This document shows, in pieces, positions 10,343-20,725 of a stretch of DNA of 64,000 bases. The stretch spans positions 103,650,269 to 103,714,268 of the forward strand of contig NC_064625.1 of NCBI RefSeq assembly GCF_023898315.1. Direction: 5' to 3'. The notes under the pieces are model-generated. The model made no database searches, had not been told where the DNA came from, and saw only the letters and a list, made by a program, of their open reading frames with translations. The stretch's first letter is position 1, and each line of letters starts with the position of its first letter. Origin of the DNA: Schistocerca nitens. Its lineage: Eukaryota; Arthropoda; Insecta; Orthoptera; Acrididae. Made by a program: the position numbers and the translations under genes.

Positions 10343-11109
10343 TGTAGCGGGGCTTTGAATTTCGCCGCGCTACACTCGTTCCCTCAGATATAAATTATAT
10401 CGTCGCAGCTGTATGAGCGCTCGACGGCAGAGAAAATATATAAGAAAACGAAGGTACTATAATTGTAATCCTTTTTGTTTTCTACCCGCTTTTGTCTCTT
10501 GAGAGAGGAAGCTTAACTTACTTATTATCTAGTCTTGGTCGGATGAAGACGAAAAAACTTATTGATGTGCAGACGTATTGTGGAAGTTTGTATGAAATTC
10601 GGAGGATGGAAGCAGCAACGTAAAATACATTGCATTCAATATCAGGGTGGTTTTGATTTGTATACATTAGTAATTCCTGGACAATGAAATTTATTGCAAA
10701 ATTTCGAAGCAGCTACGACTTTCACGCAGAAATCAAGCAGGAGATTTTTGGAGAACCTGACCTGGACGCCGCACGGGAGAAGACATGTTAACATGGTAAA
10801 GGATGAACTCTTATCTACGCCATTTCCCCCTGTTAATCACGTTTTGTTATTCTCTGTTCTCTTTCAAATAACTTTTGTAGTGGAAATTGGTTTGACTTTT
10901 GCTCAGAAACGCCACCACAAGGACCATCCCAACAATAGCTTTTCCGAATCACGAAGTCCGATAACTTTTGTGTAATACGAAGTCCGATTTGCATTTCATT
11001 CGTTCCCTTTTTCACGGTCATTAACGATTTTAAAACCCCCTTTTTATTCACCATTTCTTCCCACATTTTCAACCTTTTCTTCTCTTTTTCTTTTTTATTA
11101 ACCACTACA
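10343..11109 (+). repeat. Probable solo LTR of a Ty3/gypsy-like retrotransposon
   Basis: A 767-bp segment beginning tgtag and ending ctaca, the TG...CA inverted ends expected of an LTR. A TATA-like 'tatataagaaaa' lies at 10437. It is followed after one base by 'tggcgaccgtgacaggac', a sequence of the kind used as tRNA primer-binding site by gypsy-type elements. No gag-pol follows. LTR identity rests on the ends plus this motif, without a second LTR for comparison. Confidence 0.5.
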
Positions 11110-11111
11110 AC

Positions 11112-11129
11112 TGGCGACCGTGACAGGAC
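11112..11129 (+). other. Putative tRNA primer-binding site
   Basis: An 18-base 'tggcgaccgtgacaggac' immediately downstream of the LTR-like end. The position and the TGG start fit complementarity to a tRNA 3' CCA end. It is cut off from any internal region. Confidence 0.45.
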
Positions 11130-11310
11130 AGGGGTGTGGGTGTGTTGTTCTTAGCGTAAGTTAGTTTAAGTAGAGTGTAAGTCCAGGGTCCAATGACCTC
11201 AGCAGATTTGTACCTTAGGAATTCACACACATTTGAACATTTTAAAGAATGTTTCATTGTAAACAAGGCTTAGGGGTCCACCACTCAGTTTAGTAAGACC
11301 ACCACCAGAG
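11130..11310 (+). repeat. Duplicated flank: SINE-A2 tail plus unique sequence
   Basis: Matches 10155-10340 in order: the SINE-A2 tail, then a non-SINE stretch (aatgtttcattgtaa...aggcttag...agtaagaccac). The two copies have diverged, and this one lacks the short segment with the SINE target repeat. They bracket the LTR-like segment. Confidence 0.75.
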
Positions 11311-12052
11311 CTGGGTAACGCTGAGATAATGTGAGTTTCACGGAATGTCAGCGTAGGCTCTGAAACATGAATAAGTGTCAGAGGGCGTAGTGGGCGCCGG
11401 AAGTCTATAACGGCGCGAGGCGAACATTAGCTGAGACCCGGCAGGGAGTACACGTACAAGCAAAACTCGCAGCACCTGAAGATGACTGGATCGCGGGTGT
11501 CGAAACGTTGTGCATGAACTGGACCTGACAACTCGGCTAAAGCCGTTGGGCCACTTTCTCAGCCGAACGTCGTGCGTTGCGTTGCGTCGCATCGCGTCGG
11601 ACGCCTGCGGTTGCCTCTTATCTGGCGGTGAATCAGCGGCGCGCCGCGTGTGTGTTGTGTGGTTCGGCGGCGGGCGTTGGCTAACCGCGACGCTCAGCCC
11701 GCCTCGTCACTTCCTGCCCGTTTCTCCGGCTGGGCGCTCGCTTATCTGCCCGCTTCCTCACAGCCGGCGAGGCAGCGCCCGCGTCTGCTAGCGGAAGTGA
11801 ATATTACGCCGAATGCTGTGAAGCGGCCGTGTGGGGCAATCGCACTGAACAGCGCCCAGTGTTGCGTTCTCGACGGTAGACACGGTCTTGACACTGTGTG
11901 TTCACAGCGAAACGGAATTCACTGGAAAACTCATCGCAGTCTCTGGGAACTGTGACGAAAGACGCGGGGAATTAGAGACTCTAGCGAGAGTAGAACTGTT
12001 CGTTGAGGAAAGTGCATGTTAAGATTCATCAGTAAGGGATGGAGCTTACAGC
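11311..12052. other. GC-rich DNA with a Penelope-like ribozyme-type motif
   Basis: GC-rich between about 11500 and 11870, with short ORFs that match nothing I know. At 11476-11505 'cctgaagatga' is followed 20 bases later by 'cgaaacgttg', the layout seen at the ends of the Penelope-like element at 33337-33370. It may be a relic of such an element. Otherwise no gene is supported. Confidence 0.4.
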
Positions 12053-12570
12053 GATCTATATCTACATCCATACTCTGCAAGCCACCTGACGGCGTGTGGC
12101 GGAGGGTACCTTGAGTACCTCTATCGGTTCTCCCTTCCATTCCAGTCTCGTATTGTTCGTGGAGAGAAAGATTGTCGGTATGCCTCTGTGTGGGCTCTAA
12201 TCTCTCTGATTTTATCCTCATGGTCTCTCCGGGAGATATACGTAGGAGGGAGCAATATATTCTTCCAATGAATCCCAGTCTGGCATCTGCTTTGCCGACG
12301 ATTAATTTTATATGGTCATTCCATTTTAAATCACTCCTAATGCCTACCCCCAGATAATTTATGGAATTAACTGCTTCCAGTTGCTGACCTACTATATTGT
12401 AGCTAAATGATGAAGGGTCTTTCTTTCTATGTATTCGAAGCACATTACACTTGTCTACATTCAGATTCAATTATCAATTCGTTGCAGATCCTCCTGCATT
12501 TCAGTACAATTTTCCATTGTTACAACCTCTCGATATACTAAAGCATCATCTGCAAAAAACCTCAGTGAAC
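12053..12570 (-). pseudogene. Jockey/CR1-type LINE, 3' fragment
   Basis: The minus strand reads MNLNVDKCNVLRIHRKKDPS and NSINYLGVGIRSDLKWNDHI, the post-catalytic part of a LINE reverse transcriptase, then jumps to the 3' untranslated end (gtgtggcggagggtacc). The segment between is deleted. The same family is longer at 22141-23700. A Tc1-like element adjoins its inner end. Confidence 0.88.
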
Positions 12571-12572
12571 TA

Positions 12573-13972
12573 CACTCCTGGAAATTGAAATAAGAACACC
12601 GTGAATTCATTGTCCCAGGAAGGGGAACTTTATTGACACATTCCTGGGGTCAGATACATCACATGATCACACTGACAGAACCACAGGCACATAGACACAG
12701 GCAACAGAGCATGCACAATGTCGGCACTAGTACAGTGTATATCCACCTTTCGCAGCAATGCAGGCTGCTATTCTCCCATGGAGACGATCGTAGAGATGCT
12801 GGATGTAGTCCTGTGGAACGGCTTGCCATGCCATTTCCACCTGGCGCCTCAGTTGGACCAGCGTTCGTGCTGGACGTGCAGACCGCGTGAGACGACGCTT
12901 CATCCAGTCCCAAACATGCTCAATGGGGGACAGATCCGGAGATCTTGCTGGCCAGGGTAGTTGACGTACACCTTCTAGAGCACGTTGGGTGGCACGGGAT
13001 ACATGCGGACGTGCATTGTCCTGTTGGAACAGCAAGTTCCCTTGCCGGTCTAGGAATGGTAGAACGATGGGTTCGATGACGGTTTGGATGTACCGTGCAC
13101 TATTCAGTGTCCCCTCGACGATGACCAGTGGTGTACGGCCAGTGTAGGAGATCGCTCCCCACACCATGTGCCTCGGTCGTATGCAGTCCTGATTGTGGCG
13201 CTCACCTGCACGGCGCCAAACACGCATACGACCATCATTGGCACCAAGGCAGAAGCGACTCTCATCGCTGAAGACGACACGTCTCCATTCGTTCCTCCAT
13301 TCACGCCTGTCGCGACACCACTGGAGGCGGGCTGCACGATGTTGGGGCGTGAGCGGAAGACGGCCTAACGGTGTGCGGGACCGTAGCCCAGCTTCATGGA
13401 GACGGTTGCGAATGGTCCTCGCCGATACCCCAGGAGCAACAGTGTCCCTAATTTGCTGGGAAGTGGCGGTGCGGTCCCCTACGGCACTGCGTAGGATCCT
13501 ACGGTCTTGGCGTGCATCCGTGCGTCGCTGCGGTCCGGTCCCAGGTCGACGGGCACGTGCACCTTCCGCCGACCACTGGCGACAACATTGATGTACTGTG
13601 GAGACCTCACGCCCCACGTGTTGAGCAATTCGGCGGTACGTCCACCCGGCCTCCCGCATGCCCACTATACGCCCTCGCTCAAAGTCCGTCAACTGCACAT
13701 ACGGTTCACGTCCACGCTGTCGCGGCATGCTACCAGTGTTAAAGACTGCGATGGAGCTCCGTATGCCACGGCAAACTGGCTGACACTGACGGCGGCGGTG
13801 CACAAATGCTGCGCAGCTAGCGCCATTCGACGGCCAACACCGCGGTTCCTGGTGTGTCCGCTGTGCCGTGCGTGTGATCATTGCTTGTACAGCCCTCTCG
13901 CAGTGTCCGGAGCAAGTATGGTGGGTCTGACACACCGGTGTCAATGTGTTCTTTTTTCCATTTCCAGGAGTG
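12573..13972 (-). mobile_element. Tc1-like transposon, family T2, apparently intact
   Basis: 1,400 bp flanked by TA (12571-12572, 13973-13974). Inverted ends begin 'cactcctggaaat' and continue to 'aagaacac'. It encodes an uninterrupted transposase. A second copy starts at 63506 and matches over about 490 bases with only about four differences, so transposition was recent. Confidence 0.95.
12727..13728 (-). CDS. Tc1-like transposase, intact, 333 aa
   Basis: Catalyses cut-and-paste transposition at TA. The start is the ATG at 13728 (MPRQRGREPYVQL), giving 333 residues, normal for Tc1-like enzymes; the frame is open further upstream without another good start. Two N-terminal helix-turn-helix regions (GWTYRRIAQHVGREVSTVHQCC; TSQQIRDTVAPGVSARTIRNRL) precede the catalytic core: VVFSDESRFCLG, LLFQQDNARPHVS and SPDLSPIEHVWDWMKRR. 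I count 32 residues between the second D and the E, two fewer than the canonical 34. The stop is TAG at 12729-12727. No frameshift or internal stop. Host expression is unknown; no promoter is identifiable. Confidence 0.93.
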   Translation of the reverse strand: MPRQRGREPYVQLTDFERGRIVGMREAGWTYRRIAQHVGREVSTVHQCCRQWSAEGARARRPGTGPQRRTDARQDRRILRSAVGDRTATSQQIRDTVAPGVSARTIRNRLHEAGLRSRTPLGRLPLTPQHRAARLQWCRDRREWRNEWRRVVFSDESRFCLGANDGRMRVWRRAGERHNQDCIRPRHMVWGAISYTGRTPLVIVEGTLNSARYIQTVIEPIVLPFLDRQGNLLFQQDNARPHVSRATQRALEGVRQLPWPARSPDLSPIEHVWDWMKRRLTRSARPARTLVQLRRQVEMAWQAVPQDYIQHLYDRLHGRIAACIAAKGGYTLY

Positions 13973-13974
13973 TA

Positions 13975-14124
13975 TATTCTGTGTTCTTTACTATTTTACC
14001 AGCAACCCTGTCCACACCCCGATTCTTCAAAAAATCGCGGTCCCTTATATGTAATTGCTATGTTATAAGAGAAATAAAAAATTAAAAAAAACTATTTTCA
14101 CGCATGTCAATATTTATGACGTCA
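13975..14124. other. Short unassigned spacer
   Basis: AT-rich, no feature seen. The LINE flanking the T2 element on its other side is not visible here, so the LINE break and the T2 insertion may coincide with a deletion. Confidence 0.35.
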
Positions 14125-14126
14125 TA

Positions 14127-14815
14127 CAGGGTGACAATTATTGAATTATATCACAAAAAAGTAAATTAGTTACAAACTCTAGCGTGCACACACTTTATTC
14201 AATATGTAGATGTCACTGCGGATACTCAGATTTAGGTTACCACATGTTCAATACGCCTGCCATCATTGGCGGTGATGTGGCGCAGACGAATAGCGAAAGT
14301 GTCGGAAATGTCGAAACATCGATGCCATCGATGACCTCCTGAATGGTTGTTTTCAGCTCAGCAGTGGTTTTGGAGTTTTTGCTCTGCACCTAGCCTATAA
14401 TATAGCCCCACAAAAAGGTGTCGCGCGTGTTCAGATCCGAAGATAATGGCGGCCAATCGAGGCCCATGTCAGTGGCCTCTGGGTACCCCACAGCCAGAAT
14501 GCGGTTCCCAAAGTGCTCCTCCAGGACATCGAACACTCTCCTGCTTCGATGGGGTCGAGCTCCGTTTTGCCTCAGCCACATCTTGTCGAAATCAGGGGCG
14601 CTTTGGACAATGGGGATGAAATCACCTTCCAAAACCTTCACGTACAGTTCGGCAGTTACTGTGCGATCAAGGAGTGTGACTGAACACTGCATACCACTGA
14701 GGGTGAACAGAGTTCTCATTCGTGAAATGCGGACTCTCAGTGGCCCAAATATGATTATTGACGAACTCATCCAAATGAAAGGGCGCTCAAGTGTCTACGG
14801 AGCACAGAATATGGA
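14127..14815 (-). pseudogene. IS630/Tc1-mariner relative, 3' half only
   Basis: One end is visible (TA then 'cagggtgacaattattg'). The minus strand encodes the C-terminal half of a transposase: FDKMWLRQNGARPHRSRRVF ... WPPLSSDLNTRDTFLWGYI. The catalytic D of the DGARPH block is N here, and the spacing to the last D is about 47 by my count, unlike the DD34 or DD41 families in this window. Translation can be followed past 14390 only with stops. The other terminus is missing. Confidence 0.8.
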
Positions 14816-14833
14816 TTAAGTGTAAACCAAAAA

Positions 14834-15155
14834 AGTACGAAAGTAATTGAGAGTAGCAGAAATGAGACTAGCGATGAAGTTTACCTCGAAGTAGATAAAG
14901 TTACGGAATTGTGGGCGTTCCTGGCCGAGAGAAGTCTTACTAGTATGAAATATCGGTCTTAATCTCAAGAGTAAATTTCTGAAATGTACGTTTGGAGCAT
15001 AGCGTTGTATGGTGGTGAATCGTGGACAGTGGGAAAACCGGAACAGAAGAGAGTCGAAGGATTTGAGAAGTGGTGCTACAGAAAAATGAGGAGCTTCTCC
15101 TCGAAATCGCCGAGAGAAGGAGTTTATGGAAAACACTGACAAAAAGAAGAAGGGG
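14834..15155 (+). pseudogene. LINE fragment, C-terminal region
   Basis: Reads the region around VWSIALYGGESWTV and VEGFEKWCYRKM, the same C-terminal block as the LINEs at 15860 and 41861, with frameshifts and early loss of the 3' part. Confidence 0.75.
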
Positions 15156-15211
15156 CGTGGTTATACACATGTCTTAAGACAACACGGAATAACTTAAAAA
15201 TGGTGGTAGCG

Positions 15212-15415
15212 CGGCCGGCCGGGGTGGCCGAGCGGTTCTAGGCGCTACAGTCTGGAACCGCGCGGCCTGTACGGTCGCAGGTTCGAATCCTGCCTCGGGC
15301 ATGGGTGTGTGTGATGTCCTTAGGTTAGTTAGGTTTAAGTAGTTCTAAGTTCTAGGGGACTGATGACCTCAGATGTTAAGTCCCATAGTGCTCAGAGCCA
15401 TTTGAACCATTTTTG
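15212..15415 (+). repeat. SINE-A, full length
   Basis: A clean reference copy: 'ggccggggtggccgagcgg' head with A-box-like sequence, 'ggttcgaatcctgcc' box B, and a tail ending 'gagccatttgaaccattttt'. The head resembles a Leu-type tRNA. Confidence 0.93.
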
Positions 15416-15859
15416 TTCCGTTGACAGCCTACGTGAACACCCCCTTTTGAAATGCATTGTGGGATATTTTGACTATCTGGGTGTCAAGCAATATGGGTTG
15501 TATACGGTTGATTTTTTTTTTCCTCCTTGCGACTGCAATAAAAGTCTTACTTATACCAAACACATTTCGCTTTATTTTAAAGCATTTTCGGTGGTTACTT
15601 GAATAATGGTCCATCCCATGAACGTCTAGGGAAGTAATTCCAGTGGTGGTTCCCCGTTGCCTTCCACTGTCCTCCACGTGCTGTCGGCTCGCTGACCCAG
15701 TTTCCCGCTGGGGTTGGCTACCACTGCGTTGCTCAGGTTAACGGGGGCACCACTGTGGAGAATTGAGGCGAGAGAGGCTAAGAGAACTCTATTGCTGAGT
15801 TCTTATATTCGCATCTCACGAAAAGCGTGTTAATTGGAGGAAAGGGGAGAAAATGCCAT
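15416..15859. other. Unassigned, possible repeat relics
   Basis: Contains a T10 run (15512) and a segment around 15640-15770 (tggttccccgttgccttcc...) that reads like repeat sequence but has no partner in this window. No gene. Confidence 0.35.
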
Positions 15860-16798
15860 ATGAAAGTAGGGGGAGAGGAAAAAGAGCAAGTGAATAACTT
15901 TTATTAGGCTACTTGGGAAGTGTAATAATGGATGATATGTATTGCTCAACAGAAATTATGAAATGAATTGCAATGGCAAAAGAAGGATTCAAGAGGAAAC
16001 AGAAATTACTTTCTCGACCACTAAACAAAGATCTGAGGAAAGGACTGGCCAAATGTTACATCTGGAGCGTTGCACTGTATGGTGCGGAGACGTGGACATT
16101 GAGGAAGGAAGATGAAAGAAGATTAGAGGCACTAGAGATGTGGATATGGAGAAGAATGGAAAAAGTGAAATGGGAAGGCCGAGTAAGGAATGAGGAAGTA
16201 TTAAGAAGAGTTGGAGAAGAAAGAAACATGCTGAAAGTCATCAGAAAGAGAAAACGGGATTGGACATTGTTTGAGGAGGGACTGTTTGTTGAAGGAAGGA
16301 ATAGAAGGAATGGTGGATGGGGAAGAGGAAAAAGAAGATATCAAATGCTGGACAATATCAAAGGAGGCAAATATTCAGAAATGAAAAGACTGGCTATGGA
16401 CAGACAAAGCCTTGCCGCAGTGGATACACCGGTTCCCGTGAGATCACCGAAGTTAAGCGCTGTCGGACGTGGTCGGCACTTGGATGGGTGACCATCCAGG
16501 CCGCCATGCGCTGTTGCCATTTTTTCGGGGCACACTGAGCCTCGTGATGCCGAGTAAGGAGCTACTCGACCGAACAGTAGCGGCTTAGGTCAAGAATACC
16601 ATCATAACGACCAGGAGAGCTGTGTGCTGACCCCACGCCCCTCCTCTCCGCATCCTTAATGAGGATGACACGGCGGTCGGATGGTCCCGGTAGGCCACTC
16701 GTGGCCTGAAGACGGAGTGCTTATGGACAGACAAAAGTGGAAGAGGCTAAACCGTGACAAGACCTGCCGTAAGGCAGAATACCATACATACGTACACT
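15860..16798 (+). pseudogene. Non-LTR retrotransposon, C-terminal region, split by a 5S SINE
   Basis: After KYLGSVIMDD and an in-frame stop, an open stretch from 15973 reads AKEGFKRKQKLLSRPLNKDL, YIWSVALYGAETWTLRKEDERR, EMWIWRRMEKVKW and MLDNIKGGKYSEMKRLAMDRQ. This block follows the reverse transcriptase in many insect LINEs. The coding sequence resumes after the SINE as KWKRLNRDKTCRKAEYHTY. The catalytic YADD domain is absent, so this is 5'-truncated. Clade not assigned. Confidence 0.85.
16409..16721 (+). repeat. 5S rRNA-derived SINE (SINE3 type), copy 1
   Basis: The first ~110 bases match 5S rRNA landmarks: 'tacaccggttcccgtgagat', 'caccgaagttaagcgctgtc', 'acttggatgggtgacc'. The downstream body ends 'gacggagtgc'. 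It is inserted in a LINE with the 14-bp duplication tatggacagacaaa (16395-16408, 16722-16735). The 5S part carries the internal Pol III promoter region. Confidence 0.95.
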
Positions 16799-16933
16799 AG
16801 AATAATGTGGTTTTCCTTACAAATTTGCTTACCGAGAACGTAAACAGTGATCACAATTTCAGTCACCACTCTTAAACAGAATTACCTTGAATACGATATG
16901 TTTTTGTTTCCTACTTCACTGCTAATGAAAACA

Positions 16934-16976
<43 letters not shown>

Positions 16977-16980
16977 GAGA

Positions 16981-17020
<40 letters not shown>

Positions 17021-17467
17021 AGTCGCTTGGACAGAACCAAAACAAAACACGATTGCATGCCCCAACATCAAAAGAAAGGGTGCGCGAGGTGTATCTACTC
17101 AACAAGAACACGAAGATGTATTTCGTATTAGTGGAGTGTGCTACAATCGAGTACATTTATGCACAAGAACATGAGGAATGAAGTAGGAAACAAAAAATTA
17201 GAAAAAGCACTAATTTAATACTGTTTAATAGTAGCATGACAAGTGTTTCCGATCTTGGCAAACAGATTTGCAAGATAAACAACATTGTTTCAGTAGCCGC
17301 TGAAGATGCTTTAAATTAAAGCGACATGTGTACAGTCTAAATAACACTTTTATTAGAGTAGTAAAATACGGTATGTACATTACATTACTTGTGTTAACTG
17401 CGACTGCGGGCAAGAGGCCTATGAACGAAAAAAGACAGCTTGTTTCGTCAAGTGTGAATCGGCCTTA
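16799..17467. other. Unassigned DNA with a compound microsatellite
   Basis: Apart from the (CA)n-(GA)n tract at 16930-17020, nothing is recognisable. AT-rich, short ORFs only. Confidence 0.4.
16930..17020. repeat. Compound microsatellite (CA)n then (GA)n
   Basis: About 20 CA repeats with one break, a short junction 'aaagagaagg', then about 18 GA repeats. Confidence 0.97.
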
Positions 17468-17551
17468 TACCAGGTCTACCGGTATGAAATGAGCGTTTTT
17501 TTTTTTTTGTGAAAATGAAACACTAATTGTAAATTGAAAAGTAAGAACATT

Positions 17552-19426
17552 TTATTCAAAGTACTGACCATTGCTTTCTATCCATTTTGACCACCTTTCT
17601 GGCAATTTGTGAACACCACGCCAATAGAAATGTTCGTCTTTGCAAGCAAACCAATCAGACACCCAATTTTCGACTTCTTCGTAGGAATCGAAGTGTTCCA
17701 CAACCAATGCGTGTCCCATTGATGAAAACAAACGGCAGTCGGAAGGGGCCAAGTCTGGTGAATACGGCGGGTGGGGTAGCAGCTCCCAGCCAAGTGTTTT
17801 GATTGTATCCTGAACCAGTTTTGCTTTGTGTGCAGGTGCATTGTCGTGTAAAACAATTACTTTGCCATGTCTCCTGGTCCATTCTGGTCTTTTTTCGATC
17901 AATGCATTGTTCAAATTGTTCATTTGTCGTCTGTAGCGAATAGTATTCACAGTTTCACCGGGTTTTAGAAGCTCATGATACACTACACCTTTCTGATCCC
18001 ACCAAACACAGAGCATTGTCTTCTTGCCGAATCGATCTGGTTTTGCAGTCTATGTTGATGGCTGTCCCGGATTAACCCATAATTTTTCCCGTTTAGGATT
18101 CTTAAAAGAAATCCATTTTTTTTCGCCAGTAACAATTCGATGCAAAATTGATTTTCTTTCATGTCTTTGAACCAAAATGTGACAAATGGTTTTTTGGTTT
18201 TCCATCTGTCTTTCATTCAATTCATGTGGCACCCTTTTCCCACACTTTCGGATCTTTCCCATAGCTGTCAAACGGTCAGAAATTGTTTGTTGTACAACAT
18301 TTAGCATTGCTGCCAGTTGCTTCTGACTCGAAGTATCATGTTCATCCAATATTGGAAGGAGAATCAGCATTGGTCGTATTTTTTTGGTTTTATTATCCGC
18401 AAAATCGATTTTCGGTCACTTAGTGACCATCCTAATTGCTAGAAGTTAAAAATTTCACATAACGATCAGAGAGTATAAAACTGAGGCCGCTGTTTACATA
18501 AAAACCTGTGTTGTACCTCATTTCATGTTACTCATATATTATTCTTTTTCCTTATCTTTTTCTTTTTTACTTTTCCTTCACTCTGACAACTTATTATCGA
18601 TCTGTTTTATGTTTTGTAAGTTGGTTTTTTTAAAAAACAATACGCCAATGTATTTTAGATATTTCCTTCCCCCTTCGTCTGCTATCTTTTTTTACGTACA
18701 TTTTAAATTTGCATTACTTCATGAGTCACAAATGCGCAAGAGTTATTTCGTGTTAATATCTTGCAAAACCAGTAATATTAAGTCTTCACGTGACACATGT
18801 CACATAGAGGGCGTTCCAAGCCCTGTCACACCGAGGTCTGCTGAACAGGAGCATGTAAACAGCGGCCTCAGTTTATGTGATCGCTCTAAGCTTGTTGATA
18901 CCAGTGCTTACCAATTTTAATTGTATATTACAGGTACGTTCCTACCAACTGTTATGTTCATACGCAGGTGTAGTTGTGATTTTCTGTTTTATACTCTCTG
19001 ATCGTTGTGTGAAATTTTTAACTTACAGCAAGCACTGAGGATGGTCACTAAGTGACCGAAAATCGATTTTTGCGGATAATAAAACAAAAAAATACGACCA
19101 ATGCTGATTCTCCTTCCAATTCTATCCACTATTTGGTCGTGGTGCACAGAACACTCCATGGAGTCGCCAATCATCCAATATTGCTTGCAATTCGGCGTCT
19201 TCCAACTTTTTTGGTGGTCTTCCACGTTCTTCATTTCTTACATCAAAATCATTATTTCTGAACCTTTGAAACCACCTTTTGCATGTTGCTTCTGATAGAG
19301 TATGATCACCATATGCCTCGACAAGCAATCGACGCGACTCTGCAGCACTTTTTTTTTTTTTTTCAAATGAAAACAAAAAATTAATGCTTTCTGCAAATCT
19401 TCACTTACTGATACAAAATTCGACAT
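17552..19426 (-). pseudogene. Broken mariner transposase split by a foldback
   Basis: The N-terminus starts at 19426 (MSNFVSVSEDLQKAL) and includes RRLLVEAYGDHTLSEATCKR and NEERGRPPKKLEDAELQAIL. The frame is cut at AILD by the 18355-19171 insertion and resumes as LDEHDTSSQKQLAAMLNVVQ. It then carries VTGEKKWISF, in which K replaces the catalytic D of the expected GDE, followed by a stop in AKPDRFGKK. From LCVWWDQKGVVYHELLKPGE it is open to the end, with LHDNAPAHKAKL and PYSPDLAPSDCRLF (34 residues apart) and SNGQYFE at the C-terminus. Confidence 0.9.
18355..19171. repeat. 817-bp foldback insertion with nested inverted pairs
   Basis: Flanked by the exact 12-bp duplication catccaatattg (18343-18354, 19172-19183). 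An outer inverted pair (about 18350-18478 with 19003-19130) includes 'ggaaggagaatcagcattgg' and 'gtcacttagtgaccat'. An inner pair 'ctgaggccgctgtttacat' (18481-18499) is inverted at 18853-18871. About 115 bp lies between the inner and outer arms on the right side only. No transposase inside. Confidence 0.85.
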
Positions 19427-20725
19427 TGTTAACACGATGAAAACATATGATGTTGTTTGTTCCATGACTTAATGAGTACTAAATATTAGACTTGGCCACT
19501 GTTTCTATGTTTCGATCCAGTGTATCGATACGTGGAACTGTTTCAGTGTTTCTGAATGGCTGTGGTTCACTGTTACGAAACAGTGGTGTTTCATTACGCC
19601 CCTGTCTCGGATAACCGCACCAGATTCGATCTCGAGACAGACACAGAAACTGTATCGTTGTTTCAAAATAAGGCTGTTTCAGTCCACCTGTGCTTGGAAC
19701 GGACTAATTCTATCGAAACAGTAATGTTTCATTCCGCTCTGTGTCGTACGAGATTCGGGCTCGGCACAGATACTGAAACACAACATACCACTTGATGAAA
19801 CACTTTCAAGAGTGTCGAAATCTTTTTGACAAGCAATAGAATGAAGCTTAAGATATCCGAAAATAATGCTTCGTTCCTAGCTGACTGTCCTATTACGAAA
19901 TGGCGTAACATCTGCTTTATAAACACTAACCAAACAATAAAACAACGCATACTATTTACATTCAAAATAATAAATATGTGAAAATCATTCAGTTATATTA
20001 CACTTTTTTTATAACATACGCTTCTCTTTTCATGTACAGTAATCGTATTAAGAAACGCAAGTAAGCCTACAAGATTTTGAATAAAAAAATGCGTAGAGTG
20101 ACAGTTATTAGACATATACATAAATTTGATCTAGGTAGCAATCTGTTTGACATATCACTGATAGTGTAATGGTGAACGGGAAGGGCTGGGAAGCATGGTG
20201 AATTTATAGTAACGGTTCGAAACACGTTGAAAGACAAAAATTTTTTCTGTTATATTTTGTTATTTATTCGAATTATTTGGCGTTATTTGTGAGTCTATAG
20301 TCACTGTGCCTATTATCCACAATGATTCCCTTTGTGTGCATTGAAATTAGCAGGATGGTTATATTACCCGTACTAACGGAATGTGGGAATCCCAGTAGCA
20401 TATTCGTTGTTTCTGCAGTTTGCTCCCACCTCCAGTTCCGTTCGTGGTGGTTCTTCTGTCTTCAGCTATGGCTGTCCTCAGCCAATTGAAAACTATGAAA
20501 GTCACCACGACACGAAAGCAGCGCATTTGCTGCAGGAAATACGAAACTGACAAGACACCTTAGTGATAGTTTCATACTTTCTGCGAAATGATTAGCGCTC
20601 TCGCACCTCATTTGTGTTTATATGGACATACTTATACAGTAGACATTCAAGATGATAAAATGTGTAGGTTTATTAGATTAGGAAACAGAAACTGTTTCAC
20701 TGTGCGCGTCTCCGCTGGCGCGCCG

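Noticed and set aside
13507..14085. 192-codon plus-strand ORF
   Set aside because: Antisense shadow of the T2 transposase and its GC-rich codons.
16409..16520. 5S rRNA gene
   Set aside because: The 5S-like part is fused to a SINE body, has target duplications and lies in a LINE; it is a 5S-derived SINE.
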